Below, one piece after another: positions 24,490-35,916 of a stretch of 64,000 nt of DNA; positions within the stretch are counted from its first letter, which is position 1, and each line of letters starts with the position of its first letter. Under the pieces are notes generated by a model. That model was not told the DNA's origin. It ran no database searches and worked only from the letters and a program-made list of their open reading frames with translations. A program made the position numbers and the translations under genes. The stretch comes from Bimuria novae-zelandiae CBS 107.79 (taxonomy: Eukaryota; Ascomycota; Dothideomycetes; Pleosporales; Didymosphaeriaceae). The stretch lies in NCBI GenBank assembly GCA_010015655.1, contig ML976664.1:1072013-1136012 (forward strand), given 5' to 3'.

Positions 24490-25292
24490 CTACCTACGAC
24501 GACGCCAAAGGAACGAACTAGGCATGAGAGAAGCCCCCATATCAACCCCAAAGTCCTCGGGTAGATCCTGTATATTAGGGCAGAGAACCTCCCGGACATG
24601 CTCGAGATATGTGACGCACTTGAAGTACTTGACCAACCACATGCGCGCCTGGTCTTTGACCTCGCGCATCGACGGCGTCTGGTCATACACGAACCAGATG
24701 AATTCCAATGACGGATAGGCAATGGGGAACCCGTCCTCGCTGTCGTCTTCGCGTTTGTTAAACCCATTGGCAGCTGCCCTAGCATTGCGGATGTCAGTGA
24801 GAGTGAGCAACATGTCCCGTAGACGCAAGTTGGTCATGATCGCCATCTCGTAGATCATTGCCGCCTGCGTGGTTTCGTCCATCAGGTAACTAGCAAGTAC
24901 ACTTTCGCGGCGCTCGTCAGGCCTTCGTGGTATCCCTGGTAGTCCCGGTTACTCTCGTAGATCCAACTTCGACGAATGTCATTGATGCCGTCTTGGAGGA
25001 TGTGAATGTAGTCCTTAATCGCTTTGGGATCTGCGCAGGTTAGGTCCACGAGGTTGTTCTGGGCTTCATGGAAATTGTTGTCTCGCTTGAAGGTGTTGCG
25101 GAAGAACTGTGAACGGGTGGTGAAGATTTCGCGAGGAAGCGTGATCATTATTGGCGAGTCGGTTGGTCCGTACCGCAGGTTGAAGAAGTCCGTGGACTTT
25201 TCGGTTGTTGGCTACTCTTCTGCGATGTTCATTGCTTCGAGGTTGTGCGTCAAGCTGTCAGTGACACTGCTGGAAGATTTCTGCCCAGACAT
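24490..25292 (-). pseudogene. BTB/POZ-like protein, copy 1, broken
   Basis: Read from MSGQKSSSSVTDS (25292), the N-terminus has HNLEAMNIAEE. A BTB-like segment follows (ITLPREIFTTRSQFFRNTF, NNLVDLTCADPKAIKDYIHI, AAKVYLL), then an alpha-helical tail (MIYEMAIMTNLRLRD, LPEDFGVDMGASL). There is an in-frame TAG just after NIAEE, and a one-base shift near 24882 between AKVYLL and SYLMDETTQAA. Fungal BTB proteins of this kind are large, lineage-specific families of unknown role. It is paralogous to the next gene (shared N-terminus NLExMxIAE and BTB core), so the two arose by tandem duplication. Confidence 0.75.
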
Positions 25293-25912
25293 GATTTCAA
25301 TGATTGACGGAAGGCTACAACGGTTGGCGGGAATGCTATGTTAAACTTGGGAATGTTCAAGTTCAAGGTTCGGTTACGCTGAGTTGAAGCTGATCTGTTG
25401 CAGATAGAATAGGGAAATCTATGGGATGCGTTTAAATATGCCTTAGACATGTCATCGCGGAATGAATGTTGTAGCATCGTGTAGCCACGCTCGCGTGGTC
25501 GTCAAGCTTGTGAAATATGCATGTGCATATACAATGCTAGCTGTGTGACGAATATTGCTAATGTCGACCTCTCTTTTCACCATCTTCTTATCTTTGTGCT
25601 CCATTAAGAGCTAGCCGCTTTGCTGAGCTTGTGAATGTTTTTGTACCAGAAACGCCCCGGTCGGTGTATCATGCGAATCACATGGGCTTACCAAGAAGAT
25701 GCAAAAAACGAGTCGATGATCAAGGGTCTGGCTGTCGGTGCACGTATATACCTCTATCGTGTGGATTATATAACAAAACTGAAAACTGAAGTCAGCGTTG
25801 ACACAAAGACGAAGACAATGATACGCACAAGGGTTGCGATGCTAATGATCTGGTATTATTCCATTAAATAGTACGAAAGGGAGCGGTCAGACGTACTAAA
25901 AGGTGATGAACC
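25293..25912. other. Intergenic, no gene seen
   Basis: Spacer between the two BTB copies. Short open frames do not match either paralogue. Confidence 0.4.
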
Positions 25913-26851
25913 TTACCCAAGCTGGTCCCGAAGCTCCTGAATCTTCTCTTCCAACTTCACAAGGATGGCGTTGTATGCGTCAACAAGTGCATCCGCCTGC
26001 GGTTGAGCTAATGATCGGCTGGTGGCCATCATGCTCGGCGATAGAACACGACGGCGGATTCTACGGGTTTTCCTATATTGTGACTCGGTTTCGTCCCAGA
26101 GCTTGTAAACTGCGGCTATATGAGCCGCGTCCTCGAAGTCTACCGCATCACCTAAGTTTTGGACCAGGTCAGTGACAAACTCTTCAGGAAGGTACAAGAC
26201 ATTCTTGTCGTTCATGTTCTTGCTGATGGGCAGGTTCGCGGTAGGTGCTATGAAATAATTCAGCAGGAATTGTCGTGCATTGTCTTTGACGTGGCCATCG
26301 TAGGAAGGAGCGTTATCGTACACATCCCAGATGGTGCTCAAAGATGGGATGACTGTAGGCGAGCATCCTAAACGCGCTGGAAGATAACTATTCACACGAG
26401 GGCAAGATAGGTCCGTAAGGATGGCCATCACATCCACCATGTCAGTCTTCGTGCCGCGCCCATCAGGAAATCGGCAAGCAAGTATGTCTTGAAGACTGCG
26501 TCAAAACCGTTAGCCTTGTTCATCCAACGAACTCTAGCCTTTTGGACACCTTCCTGGAGGACTTATATGTAGTTATACACTACCTCGGGATGGTGTGCTG
26601 TAAGATCAACAAGATCCTCCTCGAATTCATGGAACCGGCCGTGAGTTGGTGCAGCTGCAGTTGACACAAAGATGTTCCGAAAGAACAAGGATTTACCCGT
26701 TACAAGCTCCTTTGGGAATTCGGCCTCCAATGGCGCGTCAGGCGCCCCCCATAGGAAGGGTGAACACCTTTGTGGGTTCCGCTGGCGAGGGCTCCGCAAT
26801 ATCCATAGTCTCGAGGTTGGCAGACAACGCATTGATGCAGGGAGAATCCAT
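25913..26851 (-). pseudogene. BTB/POZ-like protein, copy 2, broken
   Basis: It starts MDSPCINALSANLETMDIAE, matching copy 1. A BTB-like core follows (EFPKELVTGKSLFFRNIF, EDLVDLTAHHPEVVYNYI, KTYLLADFLMG), then a helical C-terminus ending in a coiled-coil-like NAILVKLEEKIQELRDQLG. Three defects are seen: a frame change in the G6 run at 26747-26752, an in-frame TAA after VVYNYI (near 26565), and a one-base shift near 26450 between DFLMG and KTDMVDVMAIL. The homopolymer site is a typical long-read error position, so some breaks may be technical. Confidence 0.75.
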
Positions 26852-27635
26852 ATTGACTTCTAGGGTTGTTATACTACTTCGAGGTTCGTTAGGGACGAGG
26901 TTGTGAGATGGGAGTTTTATGGAGATCAGTATATATAGGCACGGTGTAGAGCTGTAGCAAAACATATATTGAACATTGTGTCTGCAGAGGTCACTCTTAA
27001 ATACACAACGCTGTTTTTCTGGAGTAAAGTCTTGACCCAGACAGAGATGAGACCTCATCAGTATGGCCAAACATTCCGCGAGGTTTCAACTTTCCGCAGA
27101 CCAAGCAGGCAGAGCGCGGCATCAACGGAATGAAATAGCCACTTGAGGTTGTACCCCATGTAATTTCCGCTGCTTTCCCAACTGCTACCAAACTGATGCG
27201 CAAAAATTCTTGCAAAACAATGAAATGCGACTAGGTAGTTTACGGAAATTTCCAATTAAGATGAATCTCGCGCTGGCCAAGGTAAGAGGAGGTATCGCTC
27301 GAGATGCACATCGGTCCTCCCATCCGGTAGGAGGTCGTTCCTACCGCGTTCGAAGTGAAGCAACCACGTCCCTCTCGGCATCATTTTCTGCCCATCCTAT
27401 CTCACTCACTAATTCCTGTCGGACTGTCCGTCACTTCTACTCCTATTTAGCTCCGGCTGGTTTCCCGAAGCTTTCAATCTCACCTTGAACGGGCTATATA
27501 AGCCTCCTCCTACACACCCACAAGTCTTCTCTCCCCTACAACCTTCCTTCCGCCCTCTTCCACTTCAAGCTCTTCCACTCCAAACCCTTTCACTCTTATA
27601 TACGCTTTCTCCACCAACAACCAGACCAGCCCAGC
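26852..27635. other. Intergenic, divergent promoter region
   Basis: Separates the minus-strand BTB pseudogene from the plus-strand secreted-protein gene. A TATA box is at 27495. No coding evidence. Confidence 0.4.
27495..27502 (+). promoter_or_regulatory. TATA box of small secreted protein gene 1
   Basis: TATATAAG, 141 bp upstream of the ATG at 27636. The paralogue at 28502 has TATATA at nearly the same distance. Confidence 0.6.
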
Positions 27636-28066
27636 ATGCACTTCCTCAGCATCCTCGCCGTCCCCGTGATGGTCGTCCTTAGTGTAGCTGCGTCCCAGGG
27701 CAAGATTTCACTCGCTTCCGACGACATGATGCCCCGCCCACCCGCTGCGCGTGGATGGTGCCCCAAAGAGCCGCACTGCGTCCTCATCACGTACGACTCT
27801 ATGAAGCAGGTCGAGCTCGACAACACCTCATGCACCAACCTCAAGGACGATCACGTCAACGGCGTACTCGTGGCGAGCTGCACGTGCTATCTGTTCTCGT
27901 AAGTCAAAGCTACTGTGATGCGTCACTGACAGTGAGAGAGGCGCTGATTGACGGGGTGTACAGAAACTTCGATTGCACGGATAACTTCGACAAGCTCAGC
28001 CAGTGCCCGGGTCTCAAGTCGAATTTCAAGAAGACGGTTAGGTCGATTCGATGTGAGGGACAGTAG
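27636..28066 (+). CDS. Small secreted cysteine-rich protein 1
   Basis: Two exons joined across a 65-bp intron (27899-27963, GTAAGT...ACAG) give 121 residues. The signal peptide is MHFLSILAVPVMVVLSVAAS, followed by a short mature protein with spaced cysteines: GWCPKEPHC, NTSCTNL, ASCTCYLFS, FDCTDN, SQCPG, SIRCEG. No known domain is recognised. Size, secretion signal, cysteines and a transposon-rich setting fit an effector-like or surface protein, an inference from context only. A paralogue follows 436 bp downstream in the same direction with the intron at the same codon and phase. This copy is intact. Confidence 0.8.
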
Positions 28067-28362
28067 AGTGTGGTGGAAAGATTGCAGGCCTTTGACGGGC
28101 TACCTTGGGCATATTTGAGAAGCTGGTGGGAATTGACTGGAGATGTCAGGGTGGATTCAGATAGTCAACTGGTATGACTGGATTCGGAGCTATCTGATGC
28201 TGCTTTAGGAACTGGGAACTAAAAGTTCTTCCAATGATGCCTCGTTTGCTTGTGCACTTACCGAAGGTTGATTCAAACGCAGCTTTTATCTTTCACCTAG
28301 ACCAAGGTAGACGCCCAGGCCAATTGCAATCACTCCGGATCTCACCACTCTTGCCCCTCACC

Positions 28363-28368
28363 TATATA
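28363..28368 (+). promoter_or_regulatory. TATA box of small secreted protein gene 2
   Basis: TATATA, 139 bp upstream of the ATG at 28502, almost the same spacing as in the upstream paralogue. Confidence 0.55.
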
Positions 28369-28501
28369 GCTTTTCCGGCAGAGCTCTCTCCACACCGCCC
28401 ATCGCTTCACCAACTCCAAGTACCAATCTCTCTCTTCGACAGAAACCCAACACACTCGCCAAACATATCATACTCCACACACCATCCAAGCCTTCATCAA
28501 G

Positions 28502-28875
28502 ATGCGCTTCATCACCATCATCACGGCCCTCGCCGCCGCCGTCCTCACGACCGCCACCCCCATCGACCAGTCCCCCGAAACCCCTCTCTTGAGCCCGGCC
28601 GACGGCCTCTCTCCGTTCTGCCTGCTCGTCACCTTCGCGGACATGTCGCAGCTCAATCTCAACAACGTCAAGTGCTACAACACGGGCAAGGAGGCCGTTG
28701 GCGTCTTGGTGTCCGATTGCTACTGCGCGCTTTGGTCGTACGTATTTCCCTTCCCTCTCCTTTCCTTTCTAGATCTAGGTCGAATTTGGCGGTGTGTGGT
28801 GTGTGGGCGGTAAGTGACAAGCAACAAAGGTCCCAGAACTGCAAGGGCTTGATCAAGAGCATCTTCCCGTGCTAG
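28502..28875 (+). CDS. Small secreted protein 2, probably truncated by a stop
   Basis: The signal peptide is MRFITIITALAAAVLTTATP; the mature part shares SDCYCALWS, the intron position (28738-28829, 92 bp) and QNCKGLIKSIFPC with copy 1. The frame then meets TAG (28873-28875). If that codon were read through, 43 more residues follow to a TAG at 29005, including SDFSKPVKSISCGG, which aligns with SNFKKTVRSIRCEG of copy 1. The TAG therefore looks like a recent nonsense change (for example CAG to TAG), leaving 93 residues and losing the last conserved cysteine. A truncated functional protein is possible; a pseudogene is more likely. Confidence 0.68.
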
Positions 28876-29007
28876 GGCGTGCAGTCCGACTTCTCGAAGC
28901 CGGTCAAGTCGATCTCGTGCGGTGGATGGGGCGGCTGGAAGGCCGAGGCGGGCGGCGTGCCGGAGATCGAGGCGTCTAGTCAGGTTACCAGCCAGCCTGT
29001 GGAGTAG

Positions 29008-29559
29008 GAATGCTCGGAGGGCTGAAGAAGGTGTTATGAGATAATGGTTGGGTACACGGTATTCGGGTTTCCGGAGAGATGGAGCTTTATACCATGGTTA
29101 AGGGTGGGGGGTTCTGGCCATTCCTGGGAGGCCCGTTGGTGTAGAACTGATCAGACCCTTTGCGATTGACAAAATAGTGTGCAGGTGATGTTCTTGCCAA
29201 TATGGTCCCCTGGTAGTGGTGGTGCTGTCTTTACCCACGCTCACCTCTAGGCTTCTGAGCTCTCCGCAAATTTACCTTGGAATAATAAGACAAAAATCCC
29301 AAGTTCTAGCTGTAATGCCGCACTAAGTGCTGCGGTAATAGTGCATCTCTCGGTCCTCCGCATCTTCTCCGCGCCACGGCATAACACCTCCGTACATAAA
29401 CGCTATACTACAATTACCAAAAACGCACCGATTTTCTAAAAATCCAGAAGACCAGCAAAAACAATTGTATCAGGGCGTGTTCGGTTGCTCCGATAGTAGC
29501 TCCGTTTCCGCCTCCGGTAATGAAACGGACAGTAATCGGTGGCTTGTTCGGTATTTCGT
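29008..29559. other. Intergenic, no gene seen
   Basis: GC-balanced 3' flank that grades into the inverted-repeat element at 29560. GTGTTCGGTTGCTCCGATAG and TTGTTCGGTATTTCGTCTCC near 29480 and 29544 are two related short repeats. Confidence 0.4.
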
Positions 29560-29823
29560 CTCCAATAGCTTAGCAATCTAGAGGTCCAATTAGCTATCGG
29601 ACGCTAGCTAAAATAACCGGCAAAAACCGCCTTACCACTACTTCGCGTAATAATTCCCCATCTACGTTTCCAATACGCTTCCACTAATGTGGCCGTGCGT
29701 CGGAAATGGACCGAAATACCACCCTTTCTGCCCGAAATGCTACTATTCCGTAAATTGCCTAACAATCTTTTATTAGCGTTAGATAGTTTAAACGCGTCCG
29801 TCGTAATTTCGCTATAGACGCGT

Positions 29824-30060
29824 AGGCTTTGTAAATGGGTTGGGTCGCAAGGGCCACAGTTGGGTCTAACTAAGCAAAACACTAAAATTCTAAACTTTAA
29901 ACTATCTATAACTTTATAAATAGAGGAGCTCTACTTATGCAATTTTAATATATAGTGTATGTATATATTAATATTTATAAAGAGTTGAAATTTTAAAATT
30001 TTAGTGTTCTGCTTAGTTAACCCAACTATGGCCCCTGCCACCCAACCCATTTACCAGCCT
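29824..30060. mobile_element. MITE with 10-bp TSD, Mutator-like
   Basis: A 237-bp foldback unit with TIRs of roughly 65 bp: AGGCTTTGTAAATGGGTTGG at the left, and AGGCTGGTAAATGGGTTGGG as the inverted right end. They share AAGCAxAACACTAAAATT further in. It is flanked by the exact 10-bp duplication ATAGACGCGT (29814-29823, 30061-30070). A 9-11 bp duplication is typical of Mutator-like elements. The coding capacity is nil. Confidence 0.85.
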
Positions 30061-30070
30061 ATAGACGCGT

Positions 30071-32715
30071 TCTCTTGTAAGAATACGCGGTACTAACCAT
30101 AAATAGCAGGCAATCCCTATGAAGAGCTTTAATAGCAGCCTCTTAGGCTAATAATTTTTACGTTAGATAGATATTCGCATTAATTAATACTATAAAATAG
30201 TTGGTTATTAGCGTTATAGTTACTTAGAGTCTTTTTTCGAAGTAATTTATAGTAATCTAATGTACTTCTACGCAAAACGATATTCTAGTAAGAATATAAG
30301 GTATAAATTTTTTTGCTAAAATAATTATATTAAATAATTTAGCTAATTCAAGCTTTAAACTCTATAAAGTTTTTTACTTACTAGCACGCAGATATAGTTA
30401 AGAATTTTTAAATAAAATTAGATTAGATTTAAAATACTAAAAGTCTTTAAAACGTAAATTAAATTTCTTATACGCAAGCGTGACGCGTAAAGAAGGAAAT
30501 TTAAAAGAGTGCTTTTTTAGATATAAAAAAGTTTTTCAAACTTATTTTCTTATTTCTAAAGACTATAATAGGTAACTAGCTTAATAAAGAAATAGAACTA
30601 GATAATAATAAAAACTATATAACCTTAAAGACTTCCACTATAATCTCTAGAAATAATATTAGATCTTTTAAATAGTGCTATATAGCACTATAAGCCTGCG
30701 TTACTACATTTTAGTATGTTTAGCATTTTATATATATTAATAGTGCATATAAAATTTTAGATAGTAAACTGGTTCTTTTTATTATAATAACCCTGAAATC
30801 CAATAAAGATATTCTACTATTAATACAAAAATTTTCTAAAATTAAGTTTAAAAAGTCGTCTCTTAACTTTCTTTAAGGCATTAGGGAATACTTTTTCGAT
30901 AGCCTTAATATAATAGAAAAAGAATGCAGCAATTTTAAATATATAATAATTATTAGTAACTATGTAAAAGATCCAGTTTTAGCTATTTTAGATTTTTTTT
31001 TAAACTTTTTGCTATTACTGTACGCAATATCTTATAGAAAATAAAAATAATAAGTTCAGAAGAAAAGTTAAAAAAGTATTTAAAACTACATACTTAGTTA
31101 ACGCTAAAGCTAAATTTAAAATTTATTTTAACTAGGTTAAGTCTTTCTTTACTCTTACATGCCGCTAACTGGATTAAATTAATAGGGAGTATTACGCAAC
31201 ATCGTACGTACTACTAGTTAATTTCTTATAATTAAGATAAATCTACTCTAATATCTTTAAGTTAATTAATAGCGCATAGATAGAAGTCCGTAACCTACTA
31301 ATCTTTTATTTACTTTATTACCTATAGACTTTCCTAATGTCGAAATTCTATAAAAGACGCTATAAGCTATAAAAAGATTAAAAGTATACTAATTATGCTA
31401 TAACTTATTTCTAGAAGGAGCTTAAGAAGAGTAGCTAATATATTATAAATTTTTAAGAGTGCGAAAATTTTGTTATAATAATATACTAAGTAAATTTAAG
31501 AGACTAGAATACTTATTTTATATAGCTAAAGGCTTAAAAGTATTCGTGTCTCGCGTTTTAAGATTATAGGATCCTTTATAGATACATAATTACTATATTC
31601 TTCTTCTTTAAGACTAAACCTAACGATTATATTACTAGCTTCTATAAGATATCTAAGTACTATACATAGTATAAGTACTCTTTAGTACTAGTTTTACTAA
31701 ATAATTTTAAACCTAATAGCGTTATAAAAATTATCCCTAATAGCCCTACGCATGATCGACTAGTTAAGAAAAAATTAAAATAAGTTATATAGGAGGTAGA
31801 GGTTTAGAGGGTGGAAAATATAGTATTATTAAGTAACTTAAGGGAGCGATAAATTAAGGCGCGAAATTAATATTAATTAGGCATAATATATTAATAAGAA
31901 CAAAGAGTAGACTAGATTAATAAACCTCCTAATGAACTTAGAAGTCCTACCTAGGGTGTATCTTTTTAGTAGTTTACCCTAGCTTATTAAAGCGCCTCTT
32001 CTTAGCTATTTTAAAATATTCTAAACTACAATTATGCTTCTTTTTAGTAGGTTTTAGTTACACAATTACTAGAACTAAGAGACTAAGGTATACTCTAGTA
32101 ATAAATTTTAGATATAAATTCTTGACTTAGCAAGACTACAGCTATTAAAGAACGCTATTAGTTATAGATTATAGCTTAAGTTAGGACTATTTAATGAGTT
32201 GTAAAAAAGAATAGAAATAATAATTATAGCTAGTCTTACAAGCTACTAATGCTAATAGGGCTTATAGAACAGCCTACTTTACGATCTTAGTTACCTTTAG
32301 ACGTACTACTATATAATATAACAACGTTGCGCTATTGCTAGATACTAATAAGCTACTATAAGGAAGTGGGATTTTTTAAAACGATCTAATAACTTTACTA
32401 GTTATATATATTAACTTTGCTATTACGATAAATAACGTTACATTTGGAGCATCCGATTCTATCTTTAATATTACTATAGCTAGCTTACTAGGTGGAACCA
32501 AAAGATACGTAGCAGGTGAGAACAATAATGCTAATAGAATTAAGAAGGAGCTACCTCCTAGGCTGTTAACGCGCTCAAAAAAAGAGCTTAAATAGTCTAT
32601 TTATAAGATTATTAATGGAAATGTAGTTCCAATAGGCTATGCGCCCTTAAAAATGGCTAGTCTTATATACTTATTTGCCTAAGGGCCGCAATGACCGCTA
32701 GTTAGGAATCTATTA
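30071..32715. other. AT-rich interior, no recognisable gene
   Basis: Stops are dense in all frames and TpA is abundant. It is most likely a RIP-destroyed transposon body. No motif could be identified with confidence. Confidence 0.5.
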
Positions 32716-33018
32716 AGCGAGCGCACCTAGAGGTTGATCAGCCCTAGAGGTTAATCAGCCCCGCCAAATCGATCACCCACTTAACACCACTTTTCTATCA
32801 ACAACACTTGATCAATATAGGCGATCGCGAAGCAGCTATACAAGCTACTATCGCAGATCTTAATTCTAGTGTTTTTTCTAGCCAGCGCGCAGCTACGCGA
32901 GCCTATAATATCGCGCAATCTACACTATCCACACGCGTTAATAGAGGCGCGCCAAACCGCGCTGCTTACTAGCATTAATAGCAATTATCGCCCGATTAAG
33001 AGAACTTCCTTGTAGACT

Positions 33019-33198
33019 TGTAAGCAGCCCAGAGATATGTCACATGACGACACTAGTCTCATGAGTCAGCTCTATCTCTATATACGAGCCTCTGATCACT
33101 CCATGTACACACAACACAACACAGAACAACACACAGAGCAACTCAGACAATTACACACACAATATACTACCTTCACACATACCACCCACCTGCTTACA
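33019..33198 (+). mobile_element. Solo LTR, family B (180 bp), 5-bp TSD
   Basis: Begins TGTAAGCAG, ends CTGCTTACA, and is flanked by AGACT on both sides (33014-33018, 33199-33203). It sits inside the transposase gene of the element at 32716. It matches in reverse the interrupted LTR at 52553-54493. Little RIP damage, so relatively young. Confidence 0.92.
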
Positions 33199-34141
33199 AG
33201 ACTAGATTATTAATTAGGATACGAAAGGATATCCCCCATCGCACGCGCACACTTGAGAAATAGCAATCTAAATTCTACGCCTTAATGGCGATACCTAGCC
33301 TCTTGGCAAGCGATAGATACAGGGCTTTATCGCACGAAACCCACGCGTTAATTTAATTATTAGCAGAAAGCTTAAGGCTTCGCGCGCTAAGGCTGCTACT
33401 CCTAAATAAATACGCGCGTTTTTTAAGCTATTTAAGTCTGTTCGAACACGCCTTAATATACAAGTTAAGGATATATAGAATATAGATAAGACTAGAACAG
33501 CCCTAGGTGTATGTGCCAACTCTAGGGTGCTCGCATCGAGCAATAAGAAGAAGGCTTACATAAGGTCTCTAAAGAATCGCGAGTGGGCCTCGATAATCGA
33601 CTGTGTCTCTACAATAGGGTGGAAACTGCGCTGCGCTGTTATCTTTAAAGGTTAAAGCCTATAAATAACATGGTTCCTAGCAGAATTAGTACCTGATTGG
33701 CTATATACGACCCCTAAGAATAGATAGACATTAAAAGATATAGGTGCTAAGTAGCTATAGCGCATTTATATCCTAGAGACAGTGCCTAATACTTAATAAC
33801 ATTAACTTCTCTTACTTAATAGACACTTAAGTCATGTTAATATTAAGTTTATGTAGCTTTGCAAGATTAATAGGATATAGCTTCTATTTCTACCTCTATA
33901 TTTAATACACCTCCTACAGCCTCTTAACCTCTCTAGATTCTCTGTTATCAAGTTAAAGTATCGGAATCAGATACGTAATCTATTAAGCCTCGACGACGCT
34001 GCACCAATTAAAAAGAATTAATTTATTAGATATTATCACCTAGCACGGGAGGAAGGCTTATTAGAGAGGGTAATACAGGCAGGATAGCGAGCAGCAGGTC
34101 TTGTACTATACAACCCAAATTAGGTAATTTAGTTATCGCAA

Positions 34142-34429
34142 ATGCTTAATCGCCCAGCAACACCAGAACAGCCTAATCAATCAACGAATCTAATAGATCT
34201 GATATATAGCACGCCGCAGAGACCCCAAGATATCTATGTTGCTCAGCAGGCCTTGCTACAGTCAGAAAACCTGTCACGGTCTGCCCGCGTATTGCTGTCA
34301 AAAGCAGGCAAGGCTATTGCGATAGCTAATACTCGCGCAGCGGCACAGGAGGCAGAGATATCACGATTAAACTATCAACTATCAACTCTAAGCTCCACAC
34401 GGAAGAGAAAGCGCATACAAGTTAATTAA
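34142..34429 (+). pseudogene. C-terminal open segment of the pogo-like transposase
   Basis: A 95-residue open stretch with the family's usual C-terminal features: NLIDLIYSTPQRPQDI, a helical ALLQSENLSRSARVLLSKAGKA region, and a basic TRKRKRIQVN end. It continues in frame from the degenerate core, so it is the surviving 3' part of that gene, not a separate gene. Confidence 0.75.
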
Positions 34430-35045
34430 AACTAGAGGTTTATAGACGTTAAAGCTATTAAGACTACGATTAATTAAGCCGCTACTTATAGAGCTCCTGT
34501 ATCACGATCTACTATATTAAATACTACCTCAGCTATTAATAGGGTAGCTACAACACCAAGCTTTGCAGACATGTGTACGCAGTTTCAAATATAATATGGC
34601 GTTAATCGATTATCGCGACTTTTTGGTGGGTGATCGATTTGGTGGGGCTGATCAACCTCTGGGGCTGATCAACCTCTAGGTGCGCTCGCTTACGTGAGGA
34701 TTAAAATAGTGCCATCTTGGGCAGAAATGGTGGTATTTCGGCCCATTTCTGCCGCACGACCACATTGGTGGTAGTGTATTAGAAACAGTGGTAGATGGGG
34801 AATTATGACGCGAAGTAGTGGTAAGGCGGTCTTTTGCCGCTAAAATAACCCTTGTTTAGCCTGTTCTTGGGCCACATGTGACCTCCTGCGTCTCTGATTG
34901 ACAAACTTGACCTCTAGAGGTCTTTTTCACTATTGGAGGAGTTACGTGCTGTCGTCTTTGTTGCTCATGGATTCTCGTTGGCGGGCTACTATCATGGCCG
35001 CCCTCGGGGCACTCAATAGCGTCGTCGCCGCCCTAGCTGAGTATA

Positions 35046-35256
35046 TGTCACGGTGAGCAGAGCGCTGAGCGAACAGTACGCAGTGGAAAAGATTACAGGA
35101 TTAAACTAAGGTTATGTTATCTAGGAGCTATAGCAGGTATAGCTTTATAGGCACAAATAACGCTAGTTTTAGATGTAGTACTCTTAGGAAGGTGAGTAGC
35201 AATTAAGTAAGGGTAGGAGTAATTATCCTATAAGGTAAGTACTATAAACTGTAACA
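35046..35256 (-). mobile_element. LTR, family C, reverse orientation, RIP-mutated
   Basis: The reverse complement aligns along its length with the solo LTR at 54638-54852 (shared CTACCCTxGCTTxATTGCTACTCACC and a CGCTCAGCGCTCTGC end). Differences are mostly transitions. No matching 5-bp target duplication was found, so it may be one end of a truncated element. Confidence 0.8.
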
Positions 35257-35703
35257 GGGAGACTATAATAGGGCGGCATATATAACGCGCCTAAGGTACT
35301 TGTTTTGCGACGTCTTAAGAGTTATCTTTTACAGAAATAATAAAAGTTAACGTTAAGATCTACGGGGCCGCTAGCAGACAAGAATCTATTAAGAAAACGC
35401 TATTTATTAGCTAAATAGACGTCTAATTAATTATAGTCTGTTAGCTAAGGCGCCGTTAATCACCCCTGCTAAGCTAAGCGCTATAAAGTTATGAAATGGA
35501 GCCTGAATCGGCCGAATTACCAGGCATGCCCTCAGTCTTTTTACATACGGTATCCTTAACGCAGTTAAGCTCTGTTGAACCGTCGCACCCGCGAGTGCTA
35601 CCGGAGCCCTCTCCGAGCCCCGCCACTTTCCTTCCCGCGCCCCGCTAACCACCTACATCGCCGCTCTGTTTCGCATAGATTTTGCGTCGCACCACTACAC
35701 TAC
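35257..35703. other. No gene seen
   Basis: AT-rich spacer with a short GC-richer part near 35560-35700. Open frames here are short and unsupported. Confidence 0.4.
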
Positions 35704-35916
35704 TACCGTGGTTTGGCAGCCAGTGCGCCGTGTAACACAATGCGCCGCTTTTTACTAGTTAAATTAAAAAAATACTGGTAATTTTAAAGCTATATAACTC
35801 ATTAACTGCTTAAAACTTTAATGTAATTTTTTAAAATATAAGATAATACGTATCTTAATTATAGATTTAAGAGAAAACATTATATATAATATAATATAAT
35901 TATAATAGAAATAGTA

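Larger units (their letters stand above)
32716..34690 (+). mobile_element. Pogo/Fot1-like transposon of a second family, with solo LTR inside
   Basis: The TIRs are about 64 bp (32716-32779, 34627-34690), starting AGCGAGCGCACCTAGAGG and containing a duplicated GAGGTTGATCAGCCCC unit. They are flanked by TA (32714-32715, 34691-34692). The plus strand encodes a transposase: helix-turn-helix-like AAxRAYNIAQSTLSTRVNRG (about 32890-32950), a degenerate second-Asp region (LSHVNIKFM, HLLQPLN, about 33830-33930), and an open C-terminus at 34142-34429. Stops are frequent in the core. Length without the LTR is about 1790 bp. Confidence 0.88.
29560..34938. mobile_element. Large inverted-repeat-ended element, unclassified, with nested insertions
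   Basis: The left end (about 29560-29750) and right end (about 34693-34938) are inverted copies. They share CTCCAATAG at the tips, then CTAGAGGTC, GGCAAAA and ACCGCCTTACCACTACTTCG, down to TTTCTGCCC. The interior (30070-32700) is extremely AT-rich and I could not recognise a transposase in it. No target duplication was found at the tips, so the class is open. Inside lie a 237-bp MITE (29824-30060) and a pogo-like element (32716-34690). Without those the element is about 3.2 kb. Confidence 0.65.
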
